A stretch of DNA of 64,000 nt from Paramarasmius palmivorus (Eukaryota > Basidiomycota > Agaricomycetes > Agaricales > Marasmiaceae). The stretch lies in contig JAYKXP010000027.1 of NCBI GenBank assembly GCA_037176845.1, positions 310,001 to 374,000 of the forward strand. Reading direction: 5' to 3'. The position numbers were made by a program, and so were the translations under genes. The notes below the pieces were generated by a model. It saw only the letters and a list, made by a program, of their open reading frames with translations, was not told the DNA's origin and made no database searches. This document shows, in pieces, positions 34,444 to 46,132 of the stretch (positions are counted from its first letter, which is position 1; every line of letters begins with the position of its first letter).

Positions 34444-35199
34444 GAGGAGATAAGAGGGGAGTGTATGGAGTGTAAGAGAGTCGCAAAGTAGGTTTTGTCG
34501 GTCCCATGAACGTGACAGCAATCTCGTACAGTCCCAGTGGGTCCAAACTTTATCGGTTGCTGCGCAGGCTAACAGGTGACTGCACTGTTTGATCAAGGCC
34601 TGAGCGCTGAGCCTAGAAAGACTGGGTGATTAGTGAACTGTGAATACAAAAAGTAACTGAAAGACTGAGTTCTCTGCCAGGAAATAATAGCCATGTCACC
34701 GTCATTTAGAACGTTGCTGAAAGGTAAGGAAAGTTTGTTCGCTTGTTTCCCGGTCCGAGGAGCAGAGAAGATTTGACTTTGTTTGTCAAAAGCCTGTAGA
34801 ACTTTGCAACCTGGGTCTTCACGACTGGACTTTTGACCAATTTGACACTCGCCTGCATGCAGGATTTCATTCAAAACTTTCATTTTTACGCTTGCTCCTG
34901 TGAGTTCTTTTGCTGTATCTCTGTTTTCTCTTACCGACGTATAATTGACAGTACTCGGGCCCCATGATCACCTGAATGCTCCCGAAATGCTTCTTGGCGA
35001 GTATGGAGCGGTATCGAATGCGGTCTGCTTTATTGGATTCGCGTCATAACGAAGCTCGACAATCGTCAAAAGGTCACGGAGAAGATCCTATCGTCCGCGG
35101 ACCGCTACCAATACACAAAGGACATTCAGTGAATTTCATTTATAATTGCTTCTTCGGCAGAGAGGATGGTTGCTTTCGCCCGCCTCTCCTTCACCAGCC
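34444..35199. promoter_or_regulatory. divergent promoter region
   Basis: About 750 bp between the repeat-exon gene and the ABC transporter, transcribed away from each other. Short unsupported frames only. Confidence 0.45.
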
Positions 35200-38100
35200 A
35201 TGGCCGATACTCCCGGCGACAGTGCCACCTTACACGAAAAGAGGTCACATAACGAGGATATTGAGTCTCAAGGCTCTCGAATCGATGTCTTGAACGAAGA
35301 TGCGGATCAAGGAGGGGTCGATGTTCAACGCGCTGAACGCCAGTTCGAAGAGCTTTCGCGGAAACTCAGTGCTAGGTCTGATTTGGGGAAGAAGAACCCG
35401 AACGACAAACAACAATGGCAGCAATCGACTCACTCTGTTTCCACCGTCATCAATTCGGCGGACCTGGAGAAAGGCTTATCGGACGATGAAGCCAGCATCT
35501 TTGACCTCCGGGAGTACCTCACTTCTTCCAATGATGCTCATCAGCAAGCTGGTATCAAACACAAGGCAAGTACTCTTGTAATATCCTCATGAAGTTGCTC
35601 CTATTGACCGATTATTACAGCACGTGGGAGTTACCTGGGAAGGGCTGCAGGTAGATGTGATTGGGGGCGGAGACAACAAATTCTATGTGTCAACTTTTGG
35701 AAGTACGTCTTCGACTACTGTAGTCTGATTCTGGTGCTAAATTTACTTTGTGTAGATGCGATTCTTGCTTTCATCCTTTCCCCACTTACTTTCATATGGG
35801 GTCTCATTGCGCCTCTTCTTCCTCTCAAAAAGCCTCCGATGAGGACGATCTTGCACAAGTACGTGAAGTACTCGTCCGCCTTCTCCCAGCATTCTGACAC
35901 AGATAATCCAGATCTGACGGATACCTCAAGAGTGGTGAAATGTGCCTTGTGCTTGGCTGCCCTGGTGCAGGCTGCTCCACGTTCCTCAAGACAATCGCCA
36001 ACCGGAGAGAGGATTATGCCTCTGTTTCTGGCGAGGTTTTATACGCTGGTATGGATGCTCAAGAAATGGCCAAGTTCTACAAGGGTGAAGTGGTCTATAA
36101 CGAAGAAGGTTTGTTTCACCTACTTCTTTCAAGATTTGGTATTGATTTTGTTGAAGATGATCGACATATCGCCACACTCAGTGTTGCTCAAACTCTCGGT
36201 TTCGCTCTTTCCACCAAAACACCAGGTCCCAATGGTCGATTACCCGGCATCTCTAGAAAGGAATTCGACGAAGAAGTCCTGAACACCTTGTTACGTATGC
36301 TCAACATCGCTCATACCAAGAACACACTCGTTGGTGACGAGTTCGTTCGCGGTGTTTCGGGCGGTGAGCGGAAACGTGTCAGTATTGCCGAGATGATGGC
36401 CACACGTGCTCGTGTACAATGCTGGGACAACTCTACTCGTGGATTGGATGCTTCAACCGCTCTGGATTTCGTGAAAAGTTTGCGGATTATGACCGACATC
36501 CTTGGTCAAACAACCTTTGTCTCCTTGTGAGCGATACCTGCACGTCATGCGGCTCCCAGCAGTTTATCTGACCGAATTTTGACCGAATTTTCACCCATAG
36601 GTACCAGGCTGGAGAGGGTATTTACAATCTATTCGACAAAGTCATCGTTCTTGATCAAGGCCGACAAGTCTTTTACGGTCCACCTAGCGAGGCCCGTGCG
36701 TACTTTGAAGAACTTGGTTTCAAATCACTCCCCCGTCAGAGTACTGCCGACTACCTCACCGGTTGCACGGATCCCAACGAACGTCAGTTTGCACCTGGCC
36801 GTTCCGAGGCCGACGTTCCCAACACCCCCGAGGCACTCGAGCACGCTTACCGAGCATCAAAGCACAACGGTGAAATGCAACGAGACCGTGCACTATACAA
36901 GAAGGCTTTGGAGATTGACAGGAGTGACCAGGAGGCTTTCCGTGCTGCTGTTGCTGCTGACAAGAAGAAGGGTGTGTCGAAGAAAAGCCCATACACTCAA
37001 GGTTTCTCGGGTCAGGTTTGGGCATTGGCCAAGAGGCAATTCACGCAGAGGATGCAGGACAAATTCCAGCTCTATTCTAGCATGGGTATTACCACTGTTC
37101 TAGCGCTTGTTATGGGTGGTGCCTACTTCAACCTTCCAACGACTTCGGCTGGCGCTTTCACGAGATCGAGGTATGTAAATATAGGTTTAGCTTGAGCCAT
37201 ACTGACGTGATTGCTTCAGTGTTATCTTCGTTGCCCTTTTGACAACCTGTCTTGATGCCTTCCAAGAAATGCCCATGCAAATGCTGGGGAGACCGATTCT
37301 TCACAAGCAGGTAGGTTGTTTTGGCGGAGCCTTGAATCATATGCTCATATGTGTATAGACCAACTACGGCATGTACAGACCATCTGCTACTGCTATCGCC
37401 AACACTATTGCCGATATACCCTTCTCGGCCGTCAGAGTGTTGATCTTCAATATTTGTATCTACTTCATGTCCAACCTACACCGTTCGGCCGGAGGATTCT
37501 TCGTGTTCCACCTCATCAACTGGCTCGCATTCCTGACGATGCAAGGATTCTTCAGGACGTTAGGTCTTTTCTGCACCAACTTCGATTCTGCGTTCCGACT
37601 AGCGACGTTCTTCATGCCCAACTTGTGCGTTTTTCTTCCAATCTGGCATTTAGGTGGATGTGCTGACAATTCGGTGGTGTTATAGCAACCAGTACAGTGG
37701 TTACTTGATCCCCGTGCCCAGTATGAAGAGATGGCTATTCTGGATCGTGAGTTTTTTGTTCCGTGCGCTGCAGGTGGAGGGCTCACAATTTGGATATAGT
37801 ACTATATTAATCCCATGTCTTATGCATGGCAAGCGGTCATGGAGAACGAGTTCATGCGTATCCGTGTAAGCACATCTTTTCATGTTCCAGACGCTCTTTC
37901 TTATTATATTATAGCTGAGCTGCGATGGCGCTTACATAGTCCCGCGGAACCTGGGTGATGTCACCAAGTATCCAGAACAACTTGGCCCTAACCAGGTTTG
38001 TACCCTCTTCGGTGCTACTGGCGGCAGCGAATACATCCCCGGAAGTTCATATGTCACTGCCGGATACGGGATCTATGTCTCTGACCTTTGGAGGCGATGC

Positions 38101-40598
38101 TTTGTCGTGCTTGTCGGCTTCTTTATCACGTTCCAAATCACTCAAGTTATCGCCTTGGAGTACTTCCCTGTGAGTGTTAACGAGTTTGTCACTAAAACTT
38201 GCTCATACTCTCCTTTAGCAATACCACGTTAGTTTCGGTGCAGGTATCTTCGCCAAGGATACCGAGGAGACGAAGAAGCTGAACCAGCTGCAACAAGAAA
38301 AGAAGGCCGCTAAGAGACTTGTGAAGAACAATGACAAGGAAATCGAACGTGGCTTGCTCAGCACCGGCGAGAAGGACAGGCCGTATCGCAAGACTTTCAC
38401 TTGGGAGAAGCTCAACTACATAGTACCCGTTCCCGGTGGTACTCGTCGCCTCCTTCACGACGTATATGGATATGTCAAGCCCGGCACGCTCACTGCCCTC
38501 ATGGGTGCAAGTGGCGCTGGTAAGACTACATGTCTGGATGTCCTTGCGCAACGGAAGAACATAGGTGTCATTCATGGCGATATACTGGTTGACGGTCGTC
38601 CTCTTGCTTCAGACTTCGCGAGAGGTACTGCTTACGGTGCGTCGTTCGTCTACTGAATACCTTGAGTTGAGACTAATATTGTTTCCAAACAGCCGAGCAG
38701 ATGGATGTTCACGAGGGTTCCGCTACGGTTAGAGAAGCTCTCCGTTTCTCGGCTTACCTCAGACAGCCTGCCGAAGTTCCCGAGGAAGAGAAGAATGCCT
38801 ACGTCGAGGAAATCATCGAGCTTCTCGAGCTTCAGGACTTGTCTGAAGCGATGGTATTCAGTCTTGGTGTTGAGGCACGGAAACGGCTCACCATTGGTGT
38901 TGAGCTGGCTAGCAAGCCTGAACTTCTCCTTTTCTTGGACGAACCGACCTCCGGTCTCGATGCACAGAGTGCTTGGAACTTGGTGCGCTTCCTTCGAAAG
39001 CTCGCTAACCAAGGACAAGCCATCCTGTGTACCATTCATCAGCCTTCCTCCCTACTCTTTGAAAGCTTCGATCGTCTGCTATTGCTCGAACGTGGCGGTG
39101 AGACCGTCTACTTCGGTGACATTGGTGAAGACTCTCACATTCTACGCGAGTACTTTGCTCGTCACGGTGCACCATGTCCTTCCAATGTCAACCCTGCCGA
39201 GTTCATGCTCGAAGCTATCGGTGCCGGTGTAATGCCTAGAATTGGAAAACGCGACTGGAAGGACATTTGGCTCGATTCCGCGGAATATCAGGCTGTAAGG
39301 AAGGAGATCGAGTTAATCAAGGAGAGAGGTCTTGCCAGACCTGACGATAGCAACAAAAAGATCAACAGCTGTGAGAATTCAGATTATATTTTCGTAGTTT
39401 TAGGTTGTGCTTACCTCCTCGTTAGATGCTACCTCGTTCCTTTACCAGCTAAAGGTAGTTGTGAAAAGGAACAACTTAGCACTATGGCGTATGCCCGATT
39501 ATATCTTCACTCGTCTTTTCATCTGCATGTTCATCTCCCTATGGGTATCCTTGTCTCTTTTGGACCTGGGCAACAGTGTGCGCGAACTGCAGTTCCGTAT
39601 CTTTGCAATGTGAGCCGACTTCAGGTTCACGCTTCTCTTCTAACCGTTAACCTCTCCGTTACAGCTTCTGGATTTCAGTTCTGCCAGCTATTATCATGTC
39701 TCAGATCGAACCGATGTTCATTAACAATCGACGAATCTTCATCCGAGAGTCTTCAAGTCGCATTTACTCCCCATACGTCTTTGCTATTGGGCAGTTGATT
39801 GGCGAGATTCCTTATAATATTTTGTGTGGTATCGGATATTGGGTTCTCATGGTCAGGGATCCTGTCAACAAACCACAGTTCTGGCGCTAATACAGTTTTG
39901 CAGGTATTCCCGATGAACTTCGGCCAGGGTGCTGCTGGACAAGGCGGCAATGCTTTCCAGTTACTCATCATCATCTTCGTCATTCTCTTCGGTATCTCTC
40001 TAGGCCAGCTTGTTGCAGCTATCAGTCCGAGTGTCCAGGTTGCGGTATTATGGAACCCATTCCTTGGTGTAATCTTCTCTACCTTTGCCGGTGTCACGCT
40101 TCCATACCCAACGCTCAACTCGTTCTGGAGAAGCTGGTTATACGAGCTGAACCCTTTCACGCGTCTTTTGTCCGCTATGCTGTCAACCGAGTTGCAGTGA
40201 GTAGAACCCACTCGTCTTGACCAGCTATCGTTCTGATCATATTTCAGTGGCCTAACGATACAATGCAAGAGTGACGAGTTTGCCCGATTCAATCCTCCTT
40301 CAGGCCAAACCTGTGAGCAATGGGCCGGCGCATTCACAGCCGTGGCCGGTGGATACATTGCGAACCCTAATGCGACATCGGATTGTCAATATTGCCAATA
40401 CTCTGTTGGCGATGAATTCTACACGCCACTAAATATCAGCTACGACAACCGATGGAGAGACGCCTTCATCATTTTCTCCTTCTTTGGTATGTTATTGGGA
40501 CATTTGGTCGATATGGGTCCTGACTAACCATCTCTTTAGTGTTCAATCTTATCGCAACCGTCATCGCATCTCGTCTACTCCGTTTCGCAAAACGCTAG
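35200..40598 (+). CDS. PDR-type ABC transporter (ABCG, Cdr1/Pdr5-like)
   Basis: Eighteen exons (35200-35565, 35621-35702, 35756-35858, 35912-36108, 36157-36526, 36601-37170, 37220-37310, 37359-37624, 37686-37746, 37800-37865, 37915-38169, 38219-38636, 38693-39370, 39426-39609, 39665-39851, 39904-40196, 40248-40486, 40540-40598) give 1494 residues, the usual length. Order NBD1-TMD1-NBD2-TMD2. NBD1 has the fungal PDR variants GCPGAGCST (Cys for Lys in Walker A), [10 protein letters not shown] and [12 protein letters not shown]2 has canonical GASGAGKTT and [13 protein letters not shown], with the degenerate signature [11 protein letters not shown]. It is a plasma-membrane ATP-driven exporter of hydrophobic compounds, a common cause of drug and toxin resistance. 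Intron 1 is GC..AG. Confidence 0.96.
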
Positions 40599-41024
40599 GG
40601 GTATCTTTTATTGTCTTTTTCTTTGCCAACCTTGGATTTTACAATTCACGTACATTACATTCAAAATAGATATGATAGATACGATATCTCTTCATGGCAC
40701 GATTTGATGTATTTTAGCCACGCATCCCAGATCTGATTTTGCAAACCCGATGTCCTTGCGCGATGTGAAAACTACATGATGCGCTAATCGGCCATCTGGT
40801 ACTCGTAGAGGGGCACTCCTCACAAAAACCGGTGTATATGGCCAGACGGGTGCGAGCTGATATTTTGGTGAACAAAGACAACTTCACAAAGCGTAATAGA
40901 GGATGGAATCATCCGCAGTCGATACACATGCGTGATCTGGTTGATAGAATGGCTACTCCTGAACTGCACAATCTTTGTGCTATTTCGTGTACAAGATGCA
41001 CTCAGCACTAGGACCACCTAACAA
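40599..41024. other. spacer between converging genes
   Basis: 3' regions of the ABC transporter and the minus-strand membrane protein. Nothing else seen. Confidence 0.5.
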
Positions 41025-42516
41025 TCATTTCGTAATCTCAATAACCCAGTTTTGGAGGCTAAATAGAACAGGTGTTGGTGAGCTTGCGAAATACTACGCG
41101 TATGGACAAGTCAAGACTCACTATTCAGCGACTTGGTACCAGATCCCAATAGCTACATCAATCGGATGTCTCTCAGGATCGGTTTCAATTATACGGTAGC
41201 CGCTATGTTACATCAGATAGGGTTAACATTGGACAAAGGTCGGGACACCCTTAGATAGCTTACCTGAAAACAGCCGTTGCAGACAGCCCACCTCCTACAA
41301 AACCGAGTAGTAGCATCTCGGCCCAGCTGACGCTTCTTAGTCCTGGGGGTAGGAACACCGGACCTACAAACGATGCTACCAAAAAGGAGATGAAGCCGAC
41401 CCATGATTCCGGGACGGGACGATATGTGCTTGAATTTGAAGAGTCAGGTTAAATGTACTTCCAAGTCGAGGTAAGGTTTACTTTGCCATGGTATTGGTGT
41501 AGCAGTAACCTCCAAGATCGATCAGAGCTACTAGGATGGCTCTAAAGGCGAACGCCGGATCGAGAACATAAAGGGAAGCTATGAGCGTCGCTGGCGATAT
41601 GCTGAGAGCCTGAAGAAGTATCCTCATTTTCTGCGTAGCCGAAGGAGTCAAAATGCTGCTCACCATCCACTTCAGGTGCTTCTTGGTAGTGCTTTCCGAG
41701 TCTGATGTTATCAGTTTAAGGCCTATTCCGTTCAACAAACCGACACCCATGACCAGCACTTCAAAGTACGTGAATTGTCAATTCGTGTTCGTATCGCAGA
41801 AAGCATCAACAAAACTCACAAGGGTATCTCTTTGTAACCTTCGCCAAGGGTCTGAAAGCAAGCATCGACCAAGCCACTATGTGCAATCAAACTGTGATGC
41901 AGAATCCGTAACTTCGAATGGCAACGACGTACTGATGGCGGATAAAACCAGTCCACCTCCAAAATACGCATAGGCTTTGTTCATCAAGATTCGCTGCTTC
42001 TCTAGATCGGGGTTTTCTGACTTATGAAGAGTGTAGAGCTTGAGTCCAATACCGCTTGCGACGAGGAATGCCTTTCAAAAAAAAAAAGGGTCAAAAAACG
42101 TGTCTTTGGAGTCATTTAGAAAGTAACGGACTCACTGATGCACCTAGAATTTTTTTCCACTTCCACCGAGAACGTTCCTCTTCCCGTCCTACATCCATCG
42201 GGATTTCTTCCCACAACAACAACGACATCTCTAGTTTTGGCTCCGATTCTGATTTGGAATTAAGACCAGGCTCCAATTCTTTTCGATTGTGAATACGAGG
42301 CGAATTTGAAAAGTTTCTCATAATTGCGAACGGTTTCTGCGAAAGTTGACTAGCTGTGCTAGCGGGCTGAACGTGCTGAAGACCATGTGTAAAGATCGCG
42401 CGAGCCAGATGCCCTCTGGAACCACCTGATATGGCATGTTGGGGGAGATGATTACAGAGCCTGAGATGGGGATACAAGACGCGCCCGAGTTCCACCACTT
42501 TCCTCGGAGCGGACAT
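41025..42516 (-). CDS. GHITM/Bax-inhibitor-1-like membrane protein, paralogue A
   Basis: Eight exons read on the minus strand: 42516-42136, 42071-41933, 41876-41820, 41758-41664, 41609-41482, 41428-41264, 41202-41122, 41058-41025; about 359 residues. The N-terminus is basic and Ser-rich without acidic clusters, like a mitochondrial presequence, but its exact start is uncertain (a later in-frame ATG is at 42321). Six or so hydrophobic segments follow: AYAYFGGGLVLSAI, LVMGVGLLNGIG, LIASLYVLDPAFAFRA and FVGGGLSATAVFR. The pattern resembles mitochondrial GHITM of the BI-1 family, which shapes cristae and ion exchange in animals. Exons 2, 3 and 5 have the same lengths (139, 57, 128) as in the divergent paralogue at 43323. 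Confidence 0.6.
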
Positions 42517-43322
42517 GGTGGTGGGGATCCGAGCCCTGAAGCACGAGAGTCAATATTTGAAGAAGACTGGTCCCACTTCAAGTTTGCTTGGGGAGTACTC
42601 ACCTGCCGACTAGATTCGTGTCACCTTCGGCCGTGCAGTTATTACGTCCACAAGTCATTCCTTCTGTTGAAACTTGAGATCTTGAGAGCTTGAGACGAAG
42701 TTCATTTTGCTGGGGTCATGGAAGTAAAATTCCTTCGCAGGTTGGTCTGGAACTCAATAGACGGGCAACCACAGTACCGTAAGACTAGTCATAGAAGAAC
42801 AGTCCGACGTCCAAGGCTTAGGCTGACGCGACTCGGATTAGCCCTGTACTATCGCGGGAAGTAAAAACCAAATTAGGAGATCACGTGTAGGCATCATTAA
42901 ACAGTCGCCACCGCGGCTCAGTTTTTCTACACCAACGTCGATGAAGTAACACTACATGGTACGACCACAGGGATCCCGGAGATTCGAGGCGTAATACTCG
43001 CTGAATATGCACTGCCCAACGCTTACATTTCACCCATAACCGGCACTCAAAATCTGCTACTTGAAAGTTGGAACAACTGCCAGCTAAGGGCTTAGGCCTT
43101 AGCTTGCCCTTTCGGAGTTTCGTCGCCACAGAATAATCTTCGCGAGCAGAGATCGATCCAGAAGGTTTTAGAAGGTCTGTACCGACTCGGTGGTAAATGA
43201 AGATGGCTCCTCATTTTAGCTTGTAGGTTTGCCGAAGGGACGCGTACGCATCTCCGCTGCTGGGAACGACGACAGTGACATGACCTTCCCCCGACTCAGG
43301 CCTTGGGAGTCGTCGACCAGCC
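42517..43322. promoter_or_regulatory. divergent promoter region between paralogues
   Basis: About 800 bp between the head-to-head GHITM-like genes; no supported coding sequence. Confidence 0.45.
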
Positions 43323-44752
43323 ATGTATCAAGTAATGAGACACTCCCTCAGGTCGTACTGTTTTAATACGCTGCGAAACACGACCGGAATTTCCAGGCAG
43401 AGGGTGTTCGCTTGGACTCGATCATTACGCGCCCGAGGGACTTCCTCTTCCGACTCGTCTACTCCTACACCAAGCAAAGCTGAAGAGATATGGCCCACAA
43501 ACTTTCCCCTTCCTATGTGGGAAAAGATCCCAGAACCAGACTCGGACGAGGCCAAGGCTCGACTTCAGTGGAGAAAATTTCATTTGTTAGGCTGTTCAGT
43601 GCGTTGCTTTCCAGTCTTATGTTGTGACATACACTCAACTCTTTGCTTGATAGGCAGTGTTTATTACAACAGCTATTGGCATCAAAGTCTACTCAGCCTA
43701 CAATCCAGGAACACCCATTCCCGAGAGACAAAGAAGGATATTGAAACAAATGTACGCTTACTTCGGAGGTGGTGTGTTATTGTCTGCTCTAGGTATGCGC
43801 GAAATCGACTTCTATCCGAACAAGACCTCTAAGGTTGATGTTTCTCAGTGGCTGGCTCTGTGTTTTCGGTCAAGAGTGTGGCCAAGATTACGAAAAGGTT
43901 CCCTTGTATGCCTAACTCCCCATTCAACCATTGATATGATTTTGATTTCTTTTCTGCAAGACCTGGTAATGGGGTTTGGCCTGTTCTCTACGATAGTCAC
44001 CGGGAATACGTGGTCCGACCGGGCTGTCAAGGCGTCACTCGACTCGGAGTCGAATGCACGGAAGTATCTTAGGTGGTTTGTGAGTATCATTCCTTTAATC
44101 ATCACGAATCACGTCAATGAACTCGGTCTGTCTCTTCAGAGCCTCGCCTTTTCGCAAGGCCTCATGGTGGCTCCTTTATATGTCCTCAGCCCTGCCGTTG
44201 CTTCGCGAGGTTTCGTTCTAATTCTAGCCTCGTTGTGTACTACTTCGTATACCGTCGCAACCATGGGGTGAGCTCTTTCAATGGGTTTAAGGTACTCTCA
44301 CTTATAGCAATTCTTTCCCTCGAAGAACATCTACCGACTTGGCAATGAGCAAAGAATGGCTTTATCCCCTAAATTACACTATAGTGGGCGCCTTCGCCGT
44401 AACAATGTTTCTACCCCTCGGATTGAGACCCCTGCGTATCACGGAGTACGTCGTCCTTGCGCTATACGCATCTCGTTTGAACTATATTGCGGGATCACAG
44501 CAAGTTTTTCATCTTCACGATTTGGCAGTGTTACTCATGCGTCACCCCCTAGCGTTGACAGGATCATGAACCCTGAGCAAGAGGAAGAGCCAGGTAGGAC
44601 GACTATCACGATACACCATCCAATCGATGGAGCTATCGGTATTTCTTATGGGATCGTCAAACATCAGTACGTTTTGAGTTTTACTTGATCTGATTATTGA
44701 CACGAAAATTCTTAGCGTTGATGCCATTATGTCCTTCTTTCTGAGCGCGTAA
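43323..44752 (+). CDS. GHITM/Bax-inhibitor-1-like membrane protein, paralogue B
   Basis: Eight exons (43323-43598, 43654-43792, 43849-43905, 43961-44079, 44140-44267, 44308-44445, 44505-44666, 44716-44752) give 351 residues. A basic, Ser/Thr-rich N-terminus of about 45 residues (RQRVFAWTRSLRAR) resembles a mitochondrial presequence. Conserved parts: RQRRILKQMYAYFGGGVLLS, LVMGFGLF, GLMVAPLYVLSP. The last exons replace the final membrane segments of paralogue A by a more hydrophilic stretch (NPEQEEEPGRTTIT) before HHPIDGAIGISYG, so exon 7 is less sure. Shared motif near the end: P-I-D-x-A-I-G-I (paralogue A has HPIDVAIGIWY), as in GHITM relatives. Confidence 0.58.
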
Positions 44753-45215
44753 CTCTCGAAATCTACATCGTGTAAATTCTCCTGGTATACGTCTAATCAA
44801 TTCACCCCGCTCTCGATATCGATCAGTGTATGGAATGTGTTAGCGTCTTAAGTTGTTTCTGGCGCATCCCTGCTCCTCCCGTGAGCTTGGGCGATTGTGG
44901 TCGAAACCTCTGGCGAATGAGGGTAGACTTGAAGGTGAGGATGAGGTAGACACCCTGTTCTGAACATGGCATGCGCTCATTGATTGGGTCAGAAGAAGAG
45001 GACAAAAGCTTGAAACCGGTCGTAGTAGCTTACAACCACGATCTTCCTGATGCTTAAATGGACGAATAACTTGAAGGCATATTTCTTCTCGAAAGACAAA
45101 CCTTTAATACTCTCGTAACAGCTAGCAGCTTTATGTCAACATCCTCTCCACGTGCCATGATAAGGCTGTCCATTTTCGGCAGCCTAAGGACGTTTCTTGT
45201 TCACTATTCCCCATC
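44753..45215. other. spacer and H1 promoter
   Basis: The last ~150 bp (from about 45062) resemble the region upstream of H3-H5: a GAAGGCAT..TTCTTCTC stretch, then AACAGC..TTTATG and AAGGCTGT before the ATG. Otherwise nothing seen. Confidence 0.55.
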
Positions 45216-45805
45216 ATGACCACCAGTAATTCTGTGGAACACCATTCTTCTCGTCAAAAAACGGCAGTCACTGTCGTCGGTGGGATATGTATGGTTGTAG
45301 GTGGATTCATAACTACACATAACACGTTGAACCCTGCAATTGGCGCCACCTTCTCGGTAGTTTCTGGAATTGCGACGATCTGGGCTGCTCTCCCGTATGT
45401 GAGATTTCGTTCCATTTGAGACTTATCAATCATTTTTATTCTTTTAGAACTTGTCAGAAGGGCTTGTTGCGTCGAGCTATTGTGTGCGGGATGAGGCAAG
45501 TACTCAACGTTCCCGACGCAGAGTTAGATATCGAACAAAGAGAGATGGAGAGTGAAAGAGTATCGTTACCTTTGGAAGAACCAGTCTATGATGTTCACTC
45601 TTATGACGAATATCCCTGTCCACCACCACCGCATCTATCATATTCCCATGCATATGCGTCGTCGATGCCGGATCTACTAGAAGCTAAGGATATTGTCTAC
45701 ACTGAAGGCGCAGCTACCAAGCTCTCGGATCGATTTAGACGACGATGCTTCAATTGCTGCGCCACTGATACCCACCTATGTGTCCCACGGAACGCCATCA
45801 ATTGA
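45216..45805 (+). CDS. H1: hairpin-head family protein, 3' end replaced by a repeat
   Basis: Two exons (45216-45394, 45448-45805) give 178 residues. Exon 1 encodes the family head: a polar start, then two hydrophobic segments (TAVTVVGGICMVVGGFITT and GATFSVVSGIATIWAAL) joined by a short polar loop, as in a membrane hairpin. Exon 2 starts at the same phase as in H2-H6 with a basic stretch (QKGLLRRAIVCGMRQVLNVP) in the place of the DVELG region, then acidic and Tyr/Pro-rich sequence. The last ~11 codons and the stop lie in the hairpin-rich repeat that begins at 45773, so the original tail seems cut off. Downstream DNA near 46795-46885 reads as an acidic Pro-rich exon that might be its lost end. 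Confidence 0.6.
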
Positions 45806-46132
45806 TGGGCAGCTACTGCACGTAGCTGGCCATCAATTAATGGCATTTTTCTCTGATAGTGCCCACCCGCGGAAAGCGCCGCGGGTTACCTCGAATAATT
45901 CATGGCGAAAGCAGTCCAAGTTCGACTTTGGCTGAGCTCCCCTTCGTTAGCGCCCACTCACGGCGTCTCGAGTGAGTCAGGTAGTTCACGGCATCCCTTG
46001 GCGGAGGTCTGTCATCGTTTACAGCTCCGAGCCGTGGGATACCTCAATACCCTCTGCCCTTCCCATCAACGTTACCACCTGAACGCGCGTTTTCCCTCGC
46101 CCACTTCCCGTTATGGTCCCTTCGCCGACGTT
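45773..46132 (+). repeat. hairpin-rich repeat, copy 1
   Basis: About 360 bp nearly identical to 48117-48486 in inverted orientation. It contains a long hairpin at 45795-45843 whose arms are CCATCAATTGATGG and CCATCAATTAATGG joined by CAGCTAC..GTAGCTG, and a second perfect hairpin at 45866-45885 (CCCGCGG, six-base loop, CCGCGGG). No protein signature; could be a MITE-like or SINE-like element or a structured RNA. Confidence 0.75.

Noticed and set aside
42318..42602. Alternative start of GHITM-like paralogue A at the ATG near 42434 (MPYQVV)
   Set aside because: It resembles the start of paralogue B but is in another frame and meets a stop before the conserved region.
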